Shown one piece after another: positions 28,756 through 36,583 of a stretch of 64,000 bases of DNA. The DNA is taken from contig NZ_JAHKPR010000030.1 of assembly GCF_018860585.1 (NCBI RefSeq), positions 130,237 through 194,236 on the forward strand. Direction: 5' to 3'. Under the pieces are notes generated by a model. It was not told the DNA's origin. It did not search any database and was given only the letters and a program-made list of their open reading frames with translations. Position 1 is the stretch's first letter. Each line of letters begins with the position of its first letter. This DNA comes from Colwellia sp. E2M01 (GTDB taxonomy: Bacteria; Pseudomonadota; Gammaproteobacteria; Enterobacterales; Alteromonadaceae). The position numbers and the translations under genes were made by a program.

Positions 28756-29043
28756 TTATGCTGGGAGAACGTAGGGAGGGTCTCTATTACACAAACTAAA
28801 TTTAATCGGTGTTTTAGAAGGTATGAAGTGATAAGCAATTAAATCGTGTGCAAAATACACTTTATTAACAATAACAAACTCTGTGCAGGAAATAACAGGC
28901 TCGTGAGTATGTTCAACCTCAAGTTGACCATAAACACCAATGTTTGCCTGAATTTCAGACGAGCAGACTTGTGCGTAACTTGCACTAGAAAAGCAAAAGC
29001 ATATTAAAAAGTAAGGTAAAGCCAGTAACTTATTAAACGTCAT
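28756..29043 (-). CDS. small exported protein of unknown function
   Basis: The 95-residue product has a clear signal peptide: KLLALPYFLICFCFSSASYA, with a likely cut at SYA-Q. The mature chain of about 70 residues has three Cys (VCSSE, ISCTE, SLCNR) and a beta-strand pattern (EFVIVNKVYFAHDLIAYHFI). An AAGG stretch lies just upstream. I do not recognise a family. The 152 bases to its left and 283 bases to its right hold no other gene. Confidence 0.6.
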   Translation of the reverse strand: MTFNKLLALPYFLICFCFSSASYAQVCSSEIQANIGVYGQLEVEHTHEPVISCTEFVIVNKVYFAHDLIAYHFIPSKTPIKFSLCNRDPPYVLPA

Positions 29044-29275
29044 CTTAAAGGGGAGAAGTTATGCACGTAATAGGCGTCAATTATATACGTAACTGGTTTG
29101 CAAATAAATGTAAAACTGTAATATCAGTAATGTAATGGGCTGTTACTAAATTAAGATGGGTATTAAGAGCTAATGATTAGCTTGTTTCCGTTCAAAGCAA
29201 GTCATATTTATTTAAACGTGGACATAGCCGTTATTGATAATTAGTTAAGCCGGTGTTTATGCTTGTTTTTTATTT

Positions 29276-29306
29276 GTCTTTATTGCATGGTATTGCCAAT
29301 AAAGAC
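29276..29306. repeat. perfect inverted repeat in the leader of the DUF5062 gene
   Basis: GTCTTTATTG (29276-29285) and CAATAAAGAC (29297-29306) form a 10-base stem with an 11-base loop, ending 20 bases before the ATG at 29327. No T tract follows on either strand, so it is not an ordinary terminator; it could be a 5' leader hairpin or a protein-binding palindrome. Confidence 0.55.
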
Positions 29307-29326
29307 TAAAAAAAGGTTAACACTCA

Positions 29327-29587
29327 ATGAAAAAATTAAAAAATGAAGCTGAGTTACTTAAAAAAGCAATATTAATTGCAGAAAAATATGCCGTTAATCG
29401 AGGTTATAAAAATTTTGATCCTACCAATTCAGCTAAAGACAAAGTTGAAAGCTTGTATCGTTTATTAGTGAACGACAAACTTATTCAACCATTAGCAATT
29501 GACAATGAAGATCAACCAAACATGAAACATAAACTTGCGCTTTGGATTGCTAAACAATTACCTGAAGGGCATGCATTACTTAAATAA
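29327..29587 (+). CDS. DUF5062 family protein
   Basis: The 86-residue cytoplasmic protein matches a short conserved family of Vibrio and Alteromonadales (DUF5062) as I remember it: MKKLKNEAELLKKAI, then VESLYRLLVNDKLIQPL and NMKHKLALWIAKQLP. It is basic and mostly helical, with no signal peptide. AAAAAAAGG lies about 10 bases before the start. Function is unknown; it may be monocistronic, since the neighbours are over 200 bases away. Confidence 0.75.
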   Translation: MKKLKNEAELLKKAILIAEKYAVNRGYKNFDPTNSAKDKVESLYRLLVNDKLIQPLAIDNEDQPNMKHKLALWIAKQLPEGHALLK

Positions 29588-29795
29588 GCTGAAATAGGGC
29601 TCTCTTTAGGGTATTTATTCTATAAACGAGCCAGTATCAGCAATTATTCATGGTATTCAATCTTTAAGACTGGTAAATTAATGTCCAAAATTTTAGTTAT
29701 AAATTAATTAGCTTTTAGTAATAGTTTTAAACCATAAAATTAGTTATCTATTTAAAGCAATTAAAAGTTATAAAACCGTAGTCGAGAGTCGAAAT

Positions 29796-30854
29796 ATGTA
29801 CAAAACTGATGATGTACGCATCAATAATTTAAAAGATTTACTGCCTCCAATAGCATTATTGGAAAGATTTCCTGCATCAGAGCAAGCTACTGAATCAGTG
29901 GTTGCAGGTAGAACAGCTATTCATAACATCCTTGAAAGTAAAGATGATCGCTTATTAGTGGTTATTGGTCCTTGCTCTATACATGATCCAAAAGCCGCAC
30001 TTGAATATGCTAATCGATTAGTAAAACTACGTGAAAAATATAAAGATAGTCTTGAAGTTGTTATGCGCGTTTACTTTGAAAAACCACGTACAACAGTTGG
30101 TTGGAAAGGGCTAATTAACGACCCTTATATGGATAATAGCTTTCAATTAAACGATGGTTTACGTTTAGGTCGTAAGTTATTAGTAGATATTAACGATTTA
30201 GGTTTACCTACCGCAGGTGAATTTTTAGATATGATAACGCCACAATACATGGCTGATCTTATGTGTTGGGGCGCAATTGGCGCTCGTACTACAGAATCAC
30301 AAGTTCACCGTGAAATGGCTTCGGGTCTTTCATGTCCAGTTGGTTTTAAAAATGGCACAGACGGCACAGTTAAAGTAGCAATTGATGCAATTGGCTCAGC
30401 AGCAGCATCACATCACTTTTTATCAGTAACTAAGTTTGGTCATGCAGCAATCGTTGAAACAACAGGTAACAGTGATTGTCATATTATTTTACGTGGCGGT
30501 AAAACCACTAATTTTGATAGTGAGAGTGTGAGAGAGGTTACCGATCAATTAACAGCAGGTGGTTTAAACACCAAAGTGATGATTGATTTTAGTCACGGTA
30601 ACTCAAAGAAGAAATTTGAAAACCAAATGCTTGTTTCTAGCGATGTAAGTGAACAAATAGGTGCAGGTAACGATAACATCTTTGGTGTTATGGTAGAAAG
30701 TCACTTAGTTGAAGGTAATCAAGGTCTTGTTGATGGTAAAGCTGAAGTTTACGGTAAAAGTATTACTGATGCTTGTATTGGTTGGGATGATACTGAAACC
30801 TTATTAAGCCAATTAAATGATGCTGTAATTAAACGTCGTCAAACTAACAGCTAG
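29796..30854 (+). CDS. aroG: DAHP synthase, AroG type
   Basis: The 352-residue protein aligns end to end with E. coli AroG: DDVRINNLKDLLPPIALLE, RLLVVIGPCSIHDPKAA, VMRVYFEKPRTTVGWKGL, GEFLDMITPQYMADLMCWGA, GARTTESQVHREMASGLSCP and VGVMVESHLVEGNQ-like GVMVESHLVEGNQ. It joins phosphoenolpyruvate and erythrose 4-phosphate in the first step of the shikimate pathway. The metal Cys is that of GPCSIHD. The N-terminus (DDVRINN, ALLERFP) is closer to AroG than to AroF or AroH, so phenylalanine inhibition is likely but not shown. I saw no clear TyrR box upstream. A strong terminator follows. Confidence 0.95.
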   Translation: MYKTDDVRINNLKDLLPPIALLERFPASEQATESVVAGRTAIHNILESKDDRLLVVIGPCSIHDPKAALEYANRLVKLREKYKDSLEVVMRVYFEKPRTTVGWKGLINDPYMDNSFQLNDGLRLGRKLLVDINDLGLPTAGEFLDMITPQYMADLMCWGAIGARTTESQVHREMASGLSCPVGFKNGTDGTVKVAIDAIGSAAASHHFLSVTKFGHAAIVETTGNSDCHIILRGGKTTNFDSESVREVTDQLTAGGLNTKVMIDFSHGNSKKKFENQMLVSSDVSEQIGAGNDNIFGVMVESHLVEGNQGLVDGKAEVYGKSITDACIGWDDTETLLSQLNDAVIKRRQTNS

Positions 30855-30927
30855 TTTATAATACGATTATCTTGTGATCTATTACAAGGGAGTTGGCTAA
30901 TCATTCCCTTTGATCGCAATTCATGAT

Positions 30928-30966
30928 AAAACGTCTACTTGATTCTTAATAAGTAGACGTTTTTTT
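30928..30966 (+). terminator. aroG terminator ending at the moxR start
   Basis: AAAACGTCTACTT (30928-30940) and AAGTAGACGTTTT (30951-30963) form a perfect 13-base stem with a 10-base loop and a T run to 30966. The next base begins the ATG of the MoxR gene, so the two signals abut. Confidence 0.85.
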
Positions 30967-32112
30967 ATGCCGCAAACGCCACCTTTTTCTCCGTCGATAA
31001 ACACATCGATTGAAGCTACCGCTTCTTCACAACAATTGTCTTCAGCCAATAATTTAACTGATAAAGTACAAGCTAGCCAAACGGCTATCAGTGCAATTTT
31101 AACCAAGGTTGAAAGTGTGGTGTTAGGTAAACCTAAAGAGTGTCGATTAGCACTGGCTTGTATACTCGCGCAAGGGCACTTACTCATTGAAGATTTACCT
31201 GGTATGGGGAAAACCACACTATCTCATGTGTTAGCAGTAACGTTAGGCTTAAGTTATCAACGAAGCCAATTTACTAATGATTTATTACCTGCGGATGTTT
31301 TAGGTTTTTCAATATTTGATAAAGCAACAAACCGCTTTGAGTTACACAAAGGACCTATTTTTAATCAGGTAGTACTTGCTGATGAAATTAACCGCGCTAG
31401 TCCTAAAACACAAAGTGCATTACTTGAAGCGATGGCTGAGCATAGAGTGAGTATTGATGGCGAAACCCATGAATTACCAACACCATTTTTTGTTATTGCC
31501 ACACAAAACCCGCTTTTTCATGCGGGTACTTATCCTTTACCCGAATCGCAACTTGATCGCTTTATGATGCGCTTATCGTTAGGTTTTCCGGATTTAAAAG
31601 CAGAAAAGAAAATATTATTAAGCTCCACACAGCGCACCAATCAAAAATTGAATACAGAAGAGTTTATTAGTGAATCATCAGCGTTAAAGCATAACAATAA
31701 CGAGCATGACGCTGTTATTTCGCCAGATGAATTGATGACTATGCAAGAAGCTGTATCACAAATATCGGTTTCAAATGATGTGCTTGAATATATAATAGCC
31801 TTATGCCAAGTAAGCCGACGTGCTTATGTTAATACTGAAAATACTTATCAAAGTGAAGCACAGTCAGATATTAGCTGTAAACCATTATCACCACGGGCAT
31901 CTAAAGCAATATTACAAGCGGCAAAGGCCATGGCATTTATTGATAATCGTGATTATGTTTTGCCTGACGATGTACAAAGCGTATTTTATGTTGTTTGTCA
32001 GCACCGTTTAGAAATGCAGCCAAGTCAACAGTTTGGTAGTAGTAATGCATCAAGTGTTGCTAACAAAATACTAAGTAGTGTTGATGTGTTAAATCCTCTC
32101 GGTCATGTTTAA
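30967..32112 (+). CDS. MoxR-family AAA+ ATPase
   Basis: The 381-residue protein has the MoxR signatures: LIEDLPGMGKTTLSHVLA (Walker A), VVLADEINRASPKTQSALLE (Walker B) and FFVIATQNPLFHAGTYPLPE, then a C-terminal lid with SPRASKAILQAAKAMAF. MoxR ATPases act as chaperones for partner proteins, here the DUF58 and transglutaminase products of the same operon. ATG 30967 directly follows a terminator T run and has no ribosome site; the first 35 residues are Ser/Thr-rich and unlike the family. The true start could therefore be TTG 31036, also without a clear site. Confidence 0.9.
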   Translation: MPQTPPFSPSINTSIEATASSQQLSSANNLTDKVQASQTAISAILTKVESVVLGKPKECRLALACILAQGHLLIEDLPGMGKTTLSHVLAVTLGLSYQRSQFTNDLLPADVLGFSIFDKATNRFELHKGPIFNQVVLADEINRASPKTQSALLEAMAEHRVSIDGETHELPTPFFVIATQNPLFHAGTYPLPESQLDRFMMRLSLGFPDLKAEKKILLSSTQRTNQKLNTEEFISESSALKHNNNEHDAVISPDELMTMQEAVSQISVSNDVLEYIIALCQVSRRAYVNTENTYQSEAQSDISCKPLSPRASKAILQAAKAMAFIDNRDYVLPDDVQSVFYVVCQHRLEMQPSQQFGSSNASSVANKILSSVDVLNPLGHV

Positions 32113-32134
32113 GCCTAACTATATTGAAAACAAT

Positions 32135-32207
32135 TATGTTTAAAAAACTATGCTTAAAACGTCTATGTTTAAAACGTCTATGTTTAAAATGACTATGCCT
32201 AAAATGT
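32135..32207 (+). repeat. 15-base tandem repeat across the DUF58 start
   Basis: Five imperfect copies of a 14-15-base unit of the form TATGTTTAAAACGTC begin at about 32135, 32149, 32164, 32179 and 32194. The period is five codons, so each copy adds one in-frame ATG (32150, 32165, 32180, 32195 and others) and the peptide repeat LKTSM, FKTSM, FKMTM. Confidence 0.8.
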
Positions 32208-33259
32208 TTAGATTTAATTTAACAGATCTTATCCCTAAGCCCGTGAGCAATTTTTTACATAAAAAATTTGAATATTGGTTAGCTAAACGTATCCCTAGCC
32301 AAAAGTCGCATCAACTTAATAGCCGTAACATTATGATTTACCCAAGCCGTTTTGGTTTATCGTATTTAGCTTTTGTGGTCTTAGTGTTTTTATTGGGAAC
32401 TAATTATCAAAATAATATTATTTTGTTGTTTAGTTATTTATTGGCAAGTTTATTCATCAGCATAATGCTACATAGTTTTTATAATTTTTCAAAATTACGT
32501 TTTCAAAGTAACCCTGTGCAGCAAGGTTTTGCGGAGGATACATTATATTTCCCCATTAATGTTACGGCTGATAAGACCCATTTTGATATTAATGTTCACT
32601 TCACTAATAAAAGCCTTAATAGTCCTATTGAGAAATGTGTACCGTGTTGCCAAGGCACACAAACCATCAACCTTACGTATAAACCGCCTAAACGCGGTAA
32701 ATATAAACTTGGCAGAGTAACGGTATTTAGTGAATATTCATTAGGATTGTTTAAAAGTAAAAGTGTATTAGATTTTGGTCATTGTGCCATTGTGTACCCT
32801 AAGGCTAAAAGTTTAGTAACTGGGCAATATCAACTTCCAGCACAAGCCGAGCAAGCTAATGTAGACAGTTTTCAAACAACTAATTTACCCGGTACAGATG
32901 ACTTTTCTGAATTAAAAAAATTTGTTAGAGGTGAATCAAAGTCAAGAACAGCATGGAAGTTACTTGCGAAAGGGCAAGGCCATTACTCAAAGCATTATCA
33001 AGGTAGCCAGGGGAGTTTGCAGTGGTTAACTTTGGCTGACATGCCGAGTAATAATCTGGAAACAAAACTCCGTTATTTGAGTTTTCTTATTGGCGAATTT
33101 ACTGCCACTAATCAAACCTTCGGCTTAGCGCTGTCGAGTCAAGCGACCAGCAATAACTTGCAAGAGAACACAGAGCAATTAAATAAAATGATGATATCGC
33201 CAAATACAGGGATTGAACATCAAATAGCTTGTTTAACGGCATTGGCTTTATATTCATGA
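32150..33259 (+). CDS. DUF58 domain membrane protein
   Basis: The product of up to 369 residues has two adjacent membrane segments (LSYLAFVVLVFLLG and IILLFSYLLASLFISIML). A beta-rich region follows, and then the DUF58 core TTNLPGTDDFSELKKFVRGE followed by SRTAWKLLAK. DUF58 proteins work with MoxR ATPases and transglutaminase-like partners; the precise role is unknown. The start is uncertain because a tandem repeat supplies several in-frame ATG codons. Family resemblance begins only around residue 45 (RNIMIYPSRFGLSYLAF). The stop overlaps the next start (ATGA). Confidence 0.9.
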   Translation: MLKTSMFKTSMFKMTMPKMFRFNLTDLIPKPVSNFLHKKFEYWLAKRIPSQKSHQLNSRNIMIYPSRFGLSYLAFVVLVFLLGTNYQNNIILLFSYLLASLFISIMLHSFYNFSKLRFQSNPVQQGFAEDTLYFPINVTADKTHFDINVHFTNKSLNSPIEKCVPCCQGTQTINLTYKPPKRGKYKLGRVTVFSEYSLGLFKSKSVLDFGHCAIVYPKAKSLVTGQYQLPAQAEQANVDSFQTTNLPGTDDFSELKKFVRGESKSRTAWKLLAKGQGHYSKHYQGSQGSLQWLTLADMPSNNLETKLRYLSFLIGEFTATNQTFGLALSSQATSNNLQENTEQLNKMMISPNTGIEHQIACLTALALYS

Positions 33260-35484
33260 TGGCTAATAAGAAAGTACAATCGCGGTTTAATGCGAAAACT
33301 AAAACTACAAGTAAAAAAAATGCTAAAGCCGCGGATAGCACTGATACTTTGTTAAAAAATAAGTTTTGTTTAAACAACAAGCATGCTTGGTTGCTTTGGC
33401 TTTGCCAATGTTTAAATATTGGCATGATAGCCGTTGAATTAAGTACTTGGATGCTATCAGTTATTACCTTATCTTTACTATGGCAGGCGATTTTACTCAA
33501 CAAAAAACAAAACTTAGATAAAAATAAGGCGTTGGCTAGTGGCCTGTTTTCTAAAAGTAAACTTGCAACTATCGCTTTGGGCTTATTCGCATTACTTGGC
33601 TGTATTGCCATTGCCTTAACAGCAAGACAAGTTGGTTTACTGATCAGTATGTTGCACTTGCTTTGCTTTTCGTATGCACTAAAAGCCTTTGAAATAAAAG
33701 CACGTGGCGATTTTTATCAGTTAATCTTATTAGGTATCTTCGTTTTAGCCTCGTCGCTTATCTTTAAACAAGATTTAGCCTTTTCGCTATTAACAATCGT
33801 TTTATTAATTATTAATTTAGCGGTACTACTGCAGTATTTTTCAATTGAAAAACGCTTTGTTAGCGATATTAAAGTGATTGTTATTTTACTTGGGCAGAGT
33901 ACTGTTTTAGCTGTAGTACTTTTTTTAGTTTTTCCAAGGCTATCGCCTTTTTGGCAAATGCCTACCAACAAATCGGCGGAAACAGGCTTGTCAGACTCGG
34001 TTAAACCGGGTGATATTGCTAATTTAACTCGCTCAACAAAGCTGGCATTTCGTGCTGATTTTGATCAACAAGAGTTACCCGCATATTCAACACTTTATTG
34101 GCGAGCTATGGTGTTAGAAGATTATGACGGCAAACAATGGACTCGTAATAAATCAAAAGACAAAACGGCTACTAGTTTAGATTTAAATGAAGAAATAATA
34201 TATAACCAAGATACATCTTCATTATCGCCACTTAACTATGAAATAACCGTAGCGCCAAGTTTTCAAAAATATTTGTTTGCTTTAGCGCCAGCGGTTTTAG
34301 TTAATGAAAATCAGCAGTCAACAGAGACTCTTAATATTAAAGCGAAAGATGATTACACCTTTATGAGTAAAAAGGTCATTACCCAAGCAAAGTCTTATCA
34401 ACTTAATAGTTATTTGTGGTTACCTTTATCTTTGGAGCTATCAGCTGAGAGTAAACAGCGTAATTTAGCTTATCCAAAAGGAAGTAACCCTAAATTAGAG
34501 CAATTAGCGATAACCTTAAAAAATGATTATCAAAAGCCGAAAGCACGCGCACAAGCGGTACTTAATATTATTAACCAACAAGGTTATGCATATACATTAC
34601 AGCCACCACTTTTAAGTGATAATAGCCTAGATCAGTTCTTTTTCGATACAAAATCCGGTTTTTGTGTCCATTATGCCAGTAGTTTTACCTTTATTATGCG
34701 TGCTGCTGGTATTCCAGCACGTATGGTTACCGGTTATTTAGGAGGGGAATATAATGGCAGCACTGATCAAGAATCAGGAGTTAAAACAGGTCATTTAAGC
34801 ATTTATCAATATGACGCCCACGCTTGGTCTGAAATATGGGTAGAAGATAAAGGTTGGATAAGAATTGATCCAACAGGAGCGGTTGATCCAGAACGAGTAA
34901 ACTCTGGTTGGTCAAATGAGTTATTGCAACAGCAATCATCGTTGAACAATGATTTGCTTAGTTTGTATCAAGTTAAGAACATAGAATGGTTGAACACTTT
35001 ACGCTTACAGTTTGATGCTCTTGATTACCAATGGACACGCTGGGTTATTGGATTTACAGCAGAACGACAATATGACTTATTAAAAAGTTGGTTTGGTAAC
35101 ATGGCCTCGTGGAAGTTGGCGCTGATTATTGCCGTTTCGTTAGTTGTTAGTATGCTAATACTGTTGTTATTACTGCATTTTATTAATAGGACAAAAACAA
35201 AGTCGCAAAATGTCGCTTTGTGGCAAATATTGTATAACCAAGCATTAAATAGATTAGCAAAGCAGGGTATAGATAAACCAATTTCGATGACAGTGAATGA
35301 TTTTGCCAAACATATTAGAGAGCAATATCCAGAGCTTGCTATTAGCTTCACCCGCCTTACGGTTAGTTATAATATGCTTTGTTATAAAGACTTGAGTGTT
35401 GAGCAAAAAGGCAAACAAATAAGTTTGATGAAGCAACAATATAAAGACTTTAAACAGACCTTAAACTCAAATAATAAAAGTTAA
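33256..35484 (+). CDS. transglutaminase-like membrane protein (DUF3488/TgpA type)
   Basis: Starting at ATG 33256, which overlaps the DUF58 stop, the protein has about 742 residues. A block of membrane helices (about 20-220, DUF3488) is followed by a periplasmic transglutaminase-core domain. Its triad is visible: Cys470 in SGFCVHYASSF, His522 in YDAHAWSEIWV and Asp538 in IRIDPTGAVDP. A last membrane helix (LALIIAVSLVVSMLILLLLL, about 620-640) precedes a small cytoplasmic DUF4129-like tail. The best-known relative is TgpA of Pseudomonas. The substrate is unknown. It closes the MoxR-DUF58-transglutaminase operon. Confidence 0.92.
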   Translation: MMANKKVQSRFNAKTKTTSKKNAKAADSTDTLLKNKFCLNNKHAWLLWLCQCLNIGMIAVELSTWMLSVITLSLLWQAILLNKKQNLDKNKALASGLFSKSKLATIALGLFALLGCIAIALTARQVGLLISMLHLLCFSYALKAFEIKARGDFYQLILLGIFVLASSLIFKQDLAFSLLTIVLLIINLAVLLQYFSIEKRFVSDIKVIVILLGQSTVLAVVLFLVFPRLSPFWQMPTNKSAETGLSDSVKPGDIANLTRSTKLAFRADFDQQELPAYSTLYWRAMVLEDYDGKQWTRNKSKDKTATSLDLNEEIIYNQDTSSLSPLNYEITVAPSFQKYLFALAPAVLVNENQQSTETLNIKAKDDYTFMSKKVITQAKSYQLNSYLWLPLSLELSAESKQRNLAYPKGSNPKLEQLAITLKNDYQKPKARAQAVLNIINQQGYAYTLQPPLLSDNSLDQFFFDTKSGFCVHYASSFTFIMRAAGIPARMVTGYLGGEYNGSTDQESGVKTGHLSIYQYDAHAWSEIWVEDKGWIRIDPTGAVDPERVNSGWSNELLQQQSSLNNDLLSLYQVKNIEWLNTLRLQFDALDYQWTRWVIGFTAERQYDLLKSWFGNMASWKLALIIAVSLVVSMLILLLLLHFINRTKTKSQNVALWQILYNQALNRLAKQGIDKPISMTVNDFAKHIREQYPELAISFTRLTVSYNMLCYKDLSVEQKGKQISLMKQQYKDFKQTLNSNNKS

Positions 35485-35890
35485 TCACGTGAGTGAAATT
35501 CACATAACGCGCTAAATAAAACACATATTATCAAATAGTTAGTTGTGTTAATACGTCTGAATTTTTATCTTTGGCAAGCATGTACTTTATAACATGCTAA
35601 CTTTAGCGATGGTTTTAGTTATAAATATAATAAAAAATATTGTTTAATATTTATCATAAAATTGAAACATTTAACCTTTATTCTCTGCTTTTATATAAAT
35701 TAATAGCTTGTTGAAAACATAAATTTTGGCTAAGTTTATATATAGTACTTTCAAGTTTTACTTTTCTTTTGATGGCTAAATTCATTACAGAGATCTGTTC
35801 AATTTTGCCCAATAGTGAAGTTTAAACATTAAACTTTTAGCTATAAATATAACTATATTTTAGTCATGATATTAGCTCAGGAGTACCGCT
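35485..35890. other. AT-rich intergenic region without gene
   Basis: These 406 bases between the transglutaminase gene and the small membrane protein gene are very AT-rich, with no convincing reading frame or RNA gene. The last 60 bases contain AT-rich stretches and CTCAGGAG (the ribosome site), so the promoter of the next gene probably lies near 35830-35870. Confidence 0.4.
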
Positions 35891-36247
35891 ATGCCACATA
35901 TACCAAAAGATTATGAGAATGTTTTTGATCACCTTGACCATGGACAAATTAATAAAACGGTTATATTAGTGTCAACGCTTAGTTACTTAACTTTAATTGG
36001 TTGGATAGCAGCCATGGTGATTAACGGTAAGCACAATTCAACATTAGTAAGTTTTCATTTACGCCAATCTATCGGTTTAATTATTACCGGCGCTTTTCTT
36101 ACCTTAATCCCTTTAGTAGGCTGGGCACTTAACTTAGGTATTATTATCGCTTGGGTAATGGGGTTATATTCAGCTACCCAAGGGCAAGAATATAAAGTAC
36201 CTTTAGTCGGTAAATTCTATCAAAAACACTTAATATTTATTAAATAG
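35891..36247 (+). CDS. small membrane protein, DUF4870-like
   Basis: The 118-residue protein has three predicted membrane helices: VILVSTLSYLTLIGWIAAMV, IGLIITGAFLTLIPLVGWAL and LGIIIAWVMGLYSATQ. The segment VSFHLRQSIGLII between them is the motif of the DUF4870 (Tic20-like) families. The N-terminal 25 residues are polar and charged. Function is unknown. An AGGAG site lies eight bases before the ATG, and a hairpin terminator follows at once, so the gene is transcribed alone. Confidence 0.72.
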   Translation: MPHIPKDYENVFDHLDHGQINKTVILVSTLSYLTLIGWIAAMVINGKHNSTLVSFHLRQSIGLIITGAFLTLIPLVGWALNLGIIIAWVMGLYSATQGQEYKVPLVGKFYQKHLIFIK

Positions 36248-36265
36248 CTCACTACCTTTAGAACT

Positions 36266-36316
36266 AACGATATTTTTGACGTATAAATATTACGTAAAAA
36301 ATATCGTTCTTTTTTA
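36266..36316 (+). terminator. terminator after the DUF4870-like gene
   Basis: AACGATATTTTT (from 36266) pairs with AAAAAATATCGTT (to about 36308), with an inner ACGTA/TACGT stem, followed by CTTTTTT. The rest of the 336-base gap to recC (to 36583) shows no gene and should contain the recCBD promoter. Confidence 0.7.
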
Positions 36317-36583
36317 TTTAAAAACCTACCACTTATCTTGTCACCTTATGGCTATCATCATGCTGTAAAAAACGTTATCTATTGTCAATCTAATGAGCAC
36401 TTATTTATCTGAATTCAGACTGTTTTAAATGAATTGTTTGGTTATTATACGCAATTAAAATTAGCTGACATTTTACTAGTGTTCGGTAGTGCCATGTGGT
36501 TAAATTTGTGTTTGTTTTTATGATTGATTTTGTACGATAAAAACAACCGCAATTTAACTTACCTTACTTAATGGGCCGCCATC

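Noticed and set aside
29588..29795. TyrR box before aroG
   Set aside because: No TGTAAA-N6-TTTACA-like palindrome is present in the gap; regulation remains unknown.
30921..31217. 98-codon minus-strand open frame
   Set aside because: Covers the aroG terminator and the N-terminal part of the MoxR gene in antisense; no support.
33108..33611. 167-codon minus-strand open frame
   Set aside because: Antisense to the DUF58 and transglutaminase genes, whose coupling and domains are well supported.
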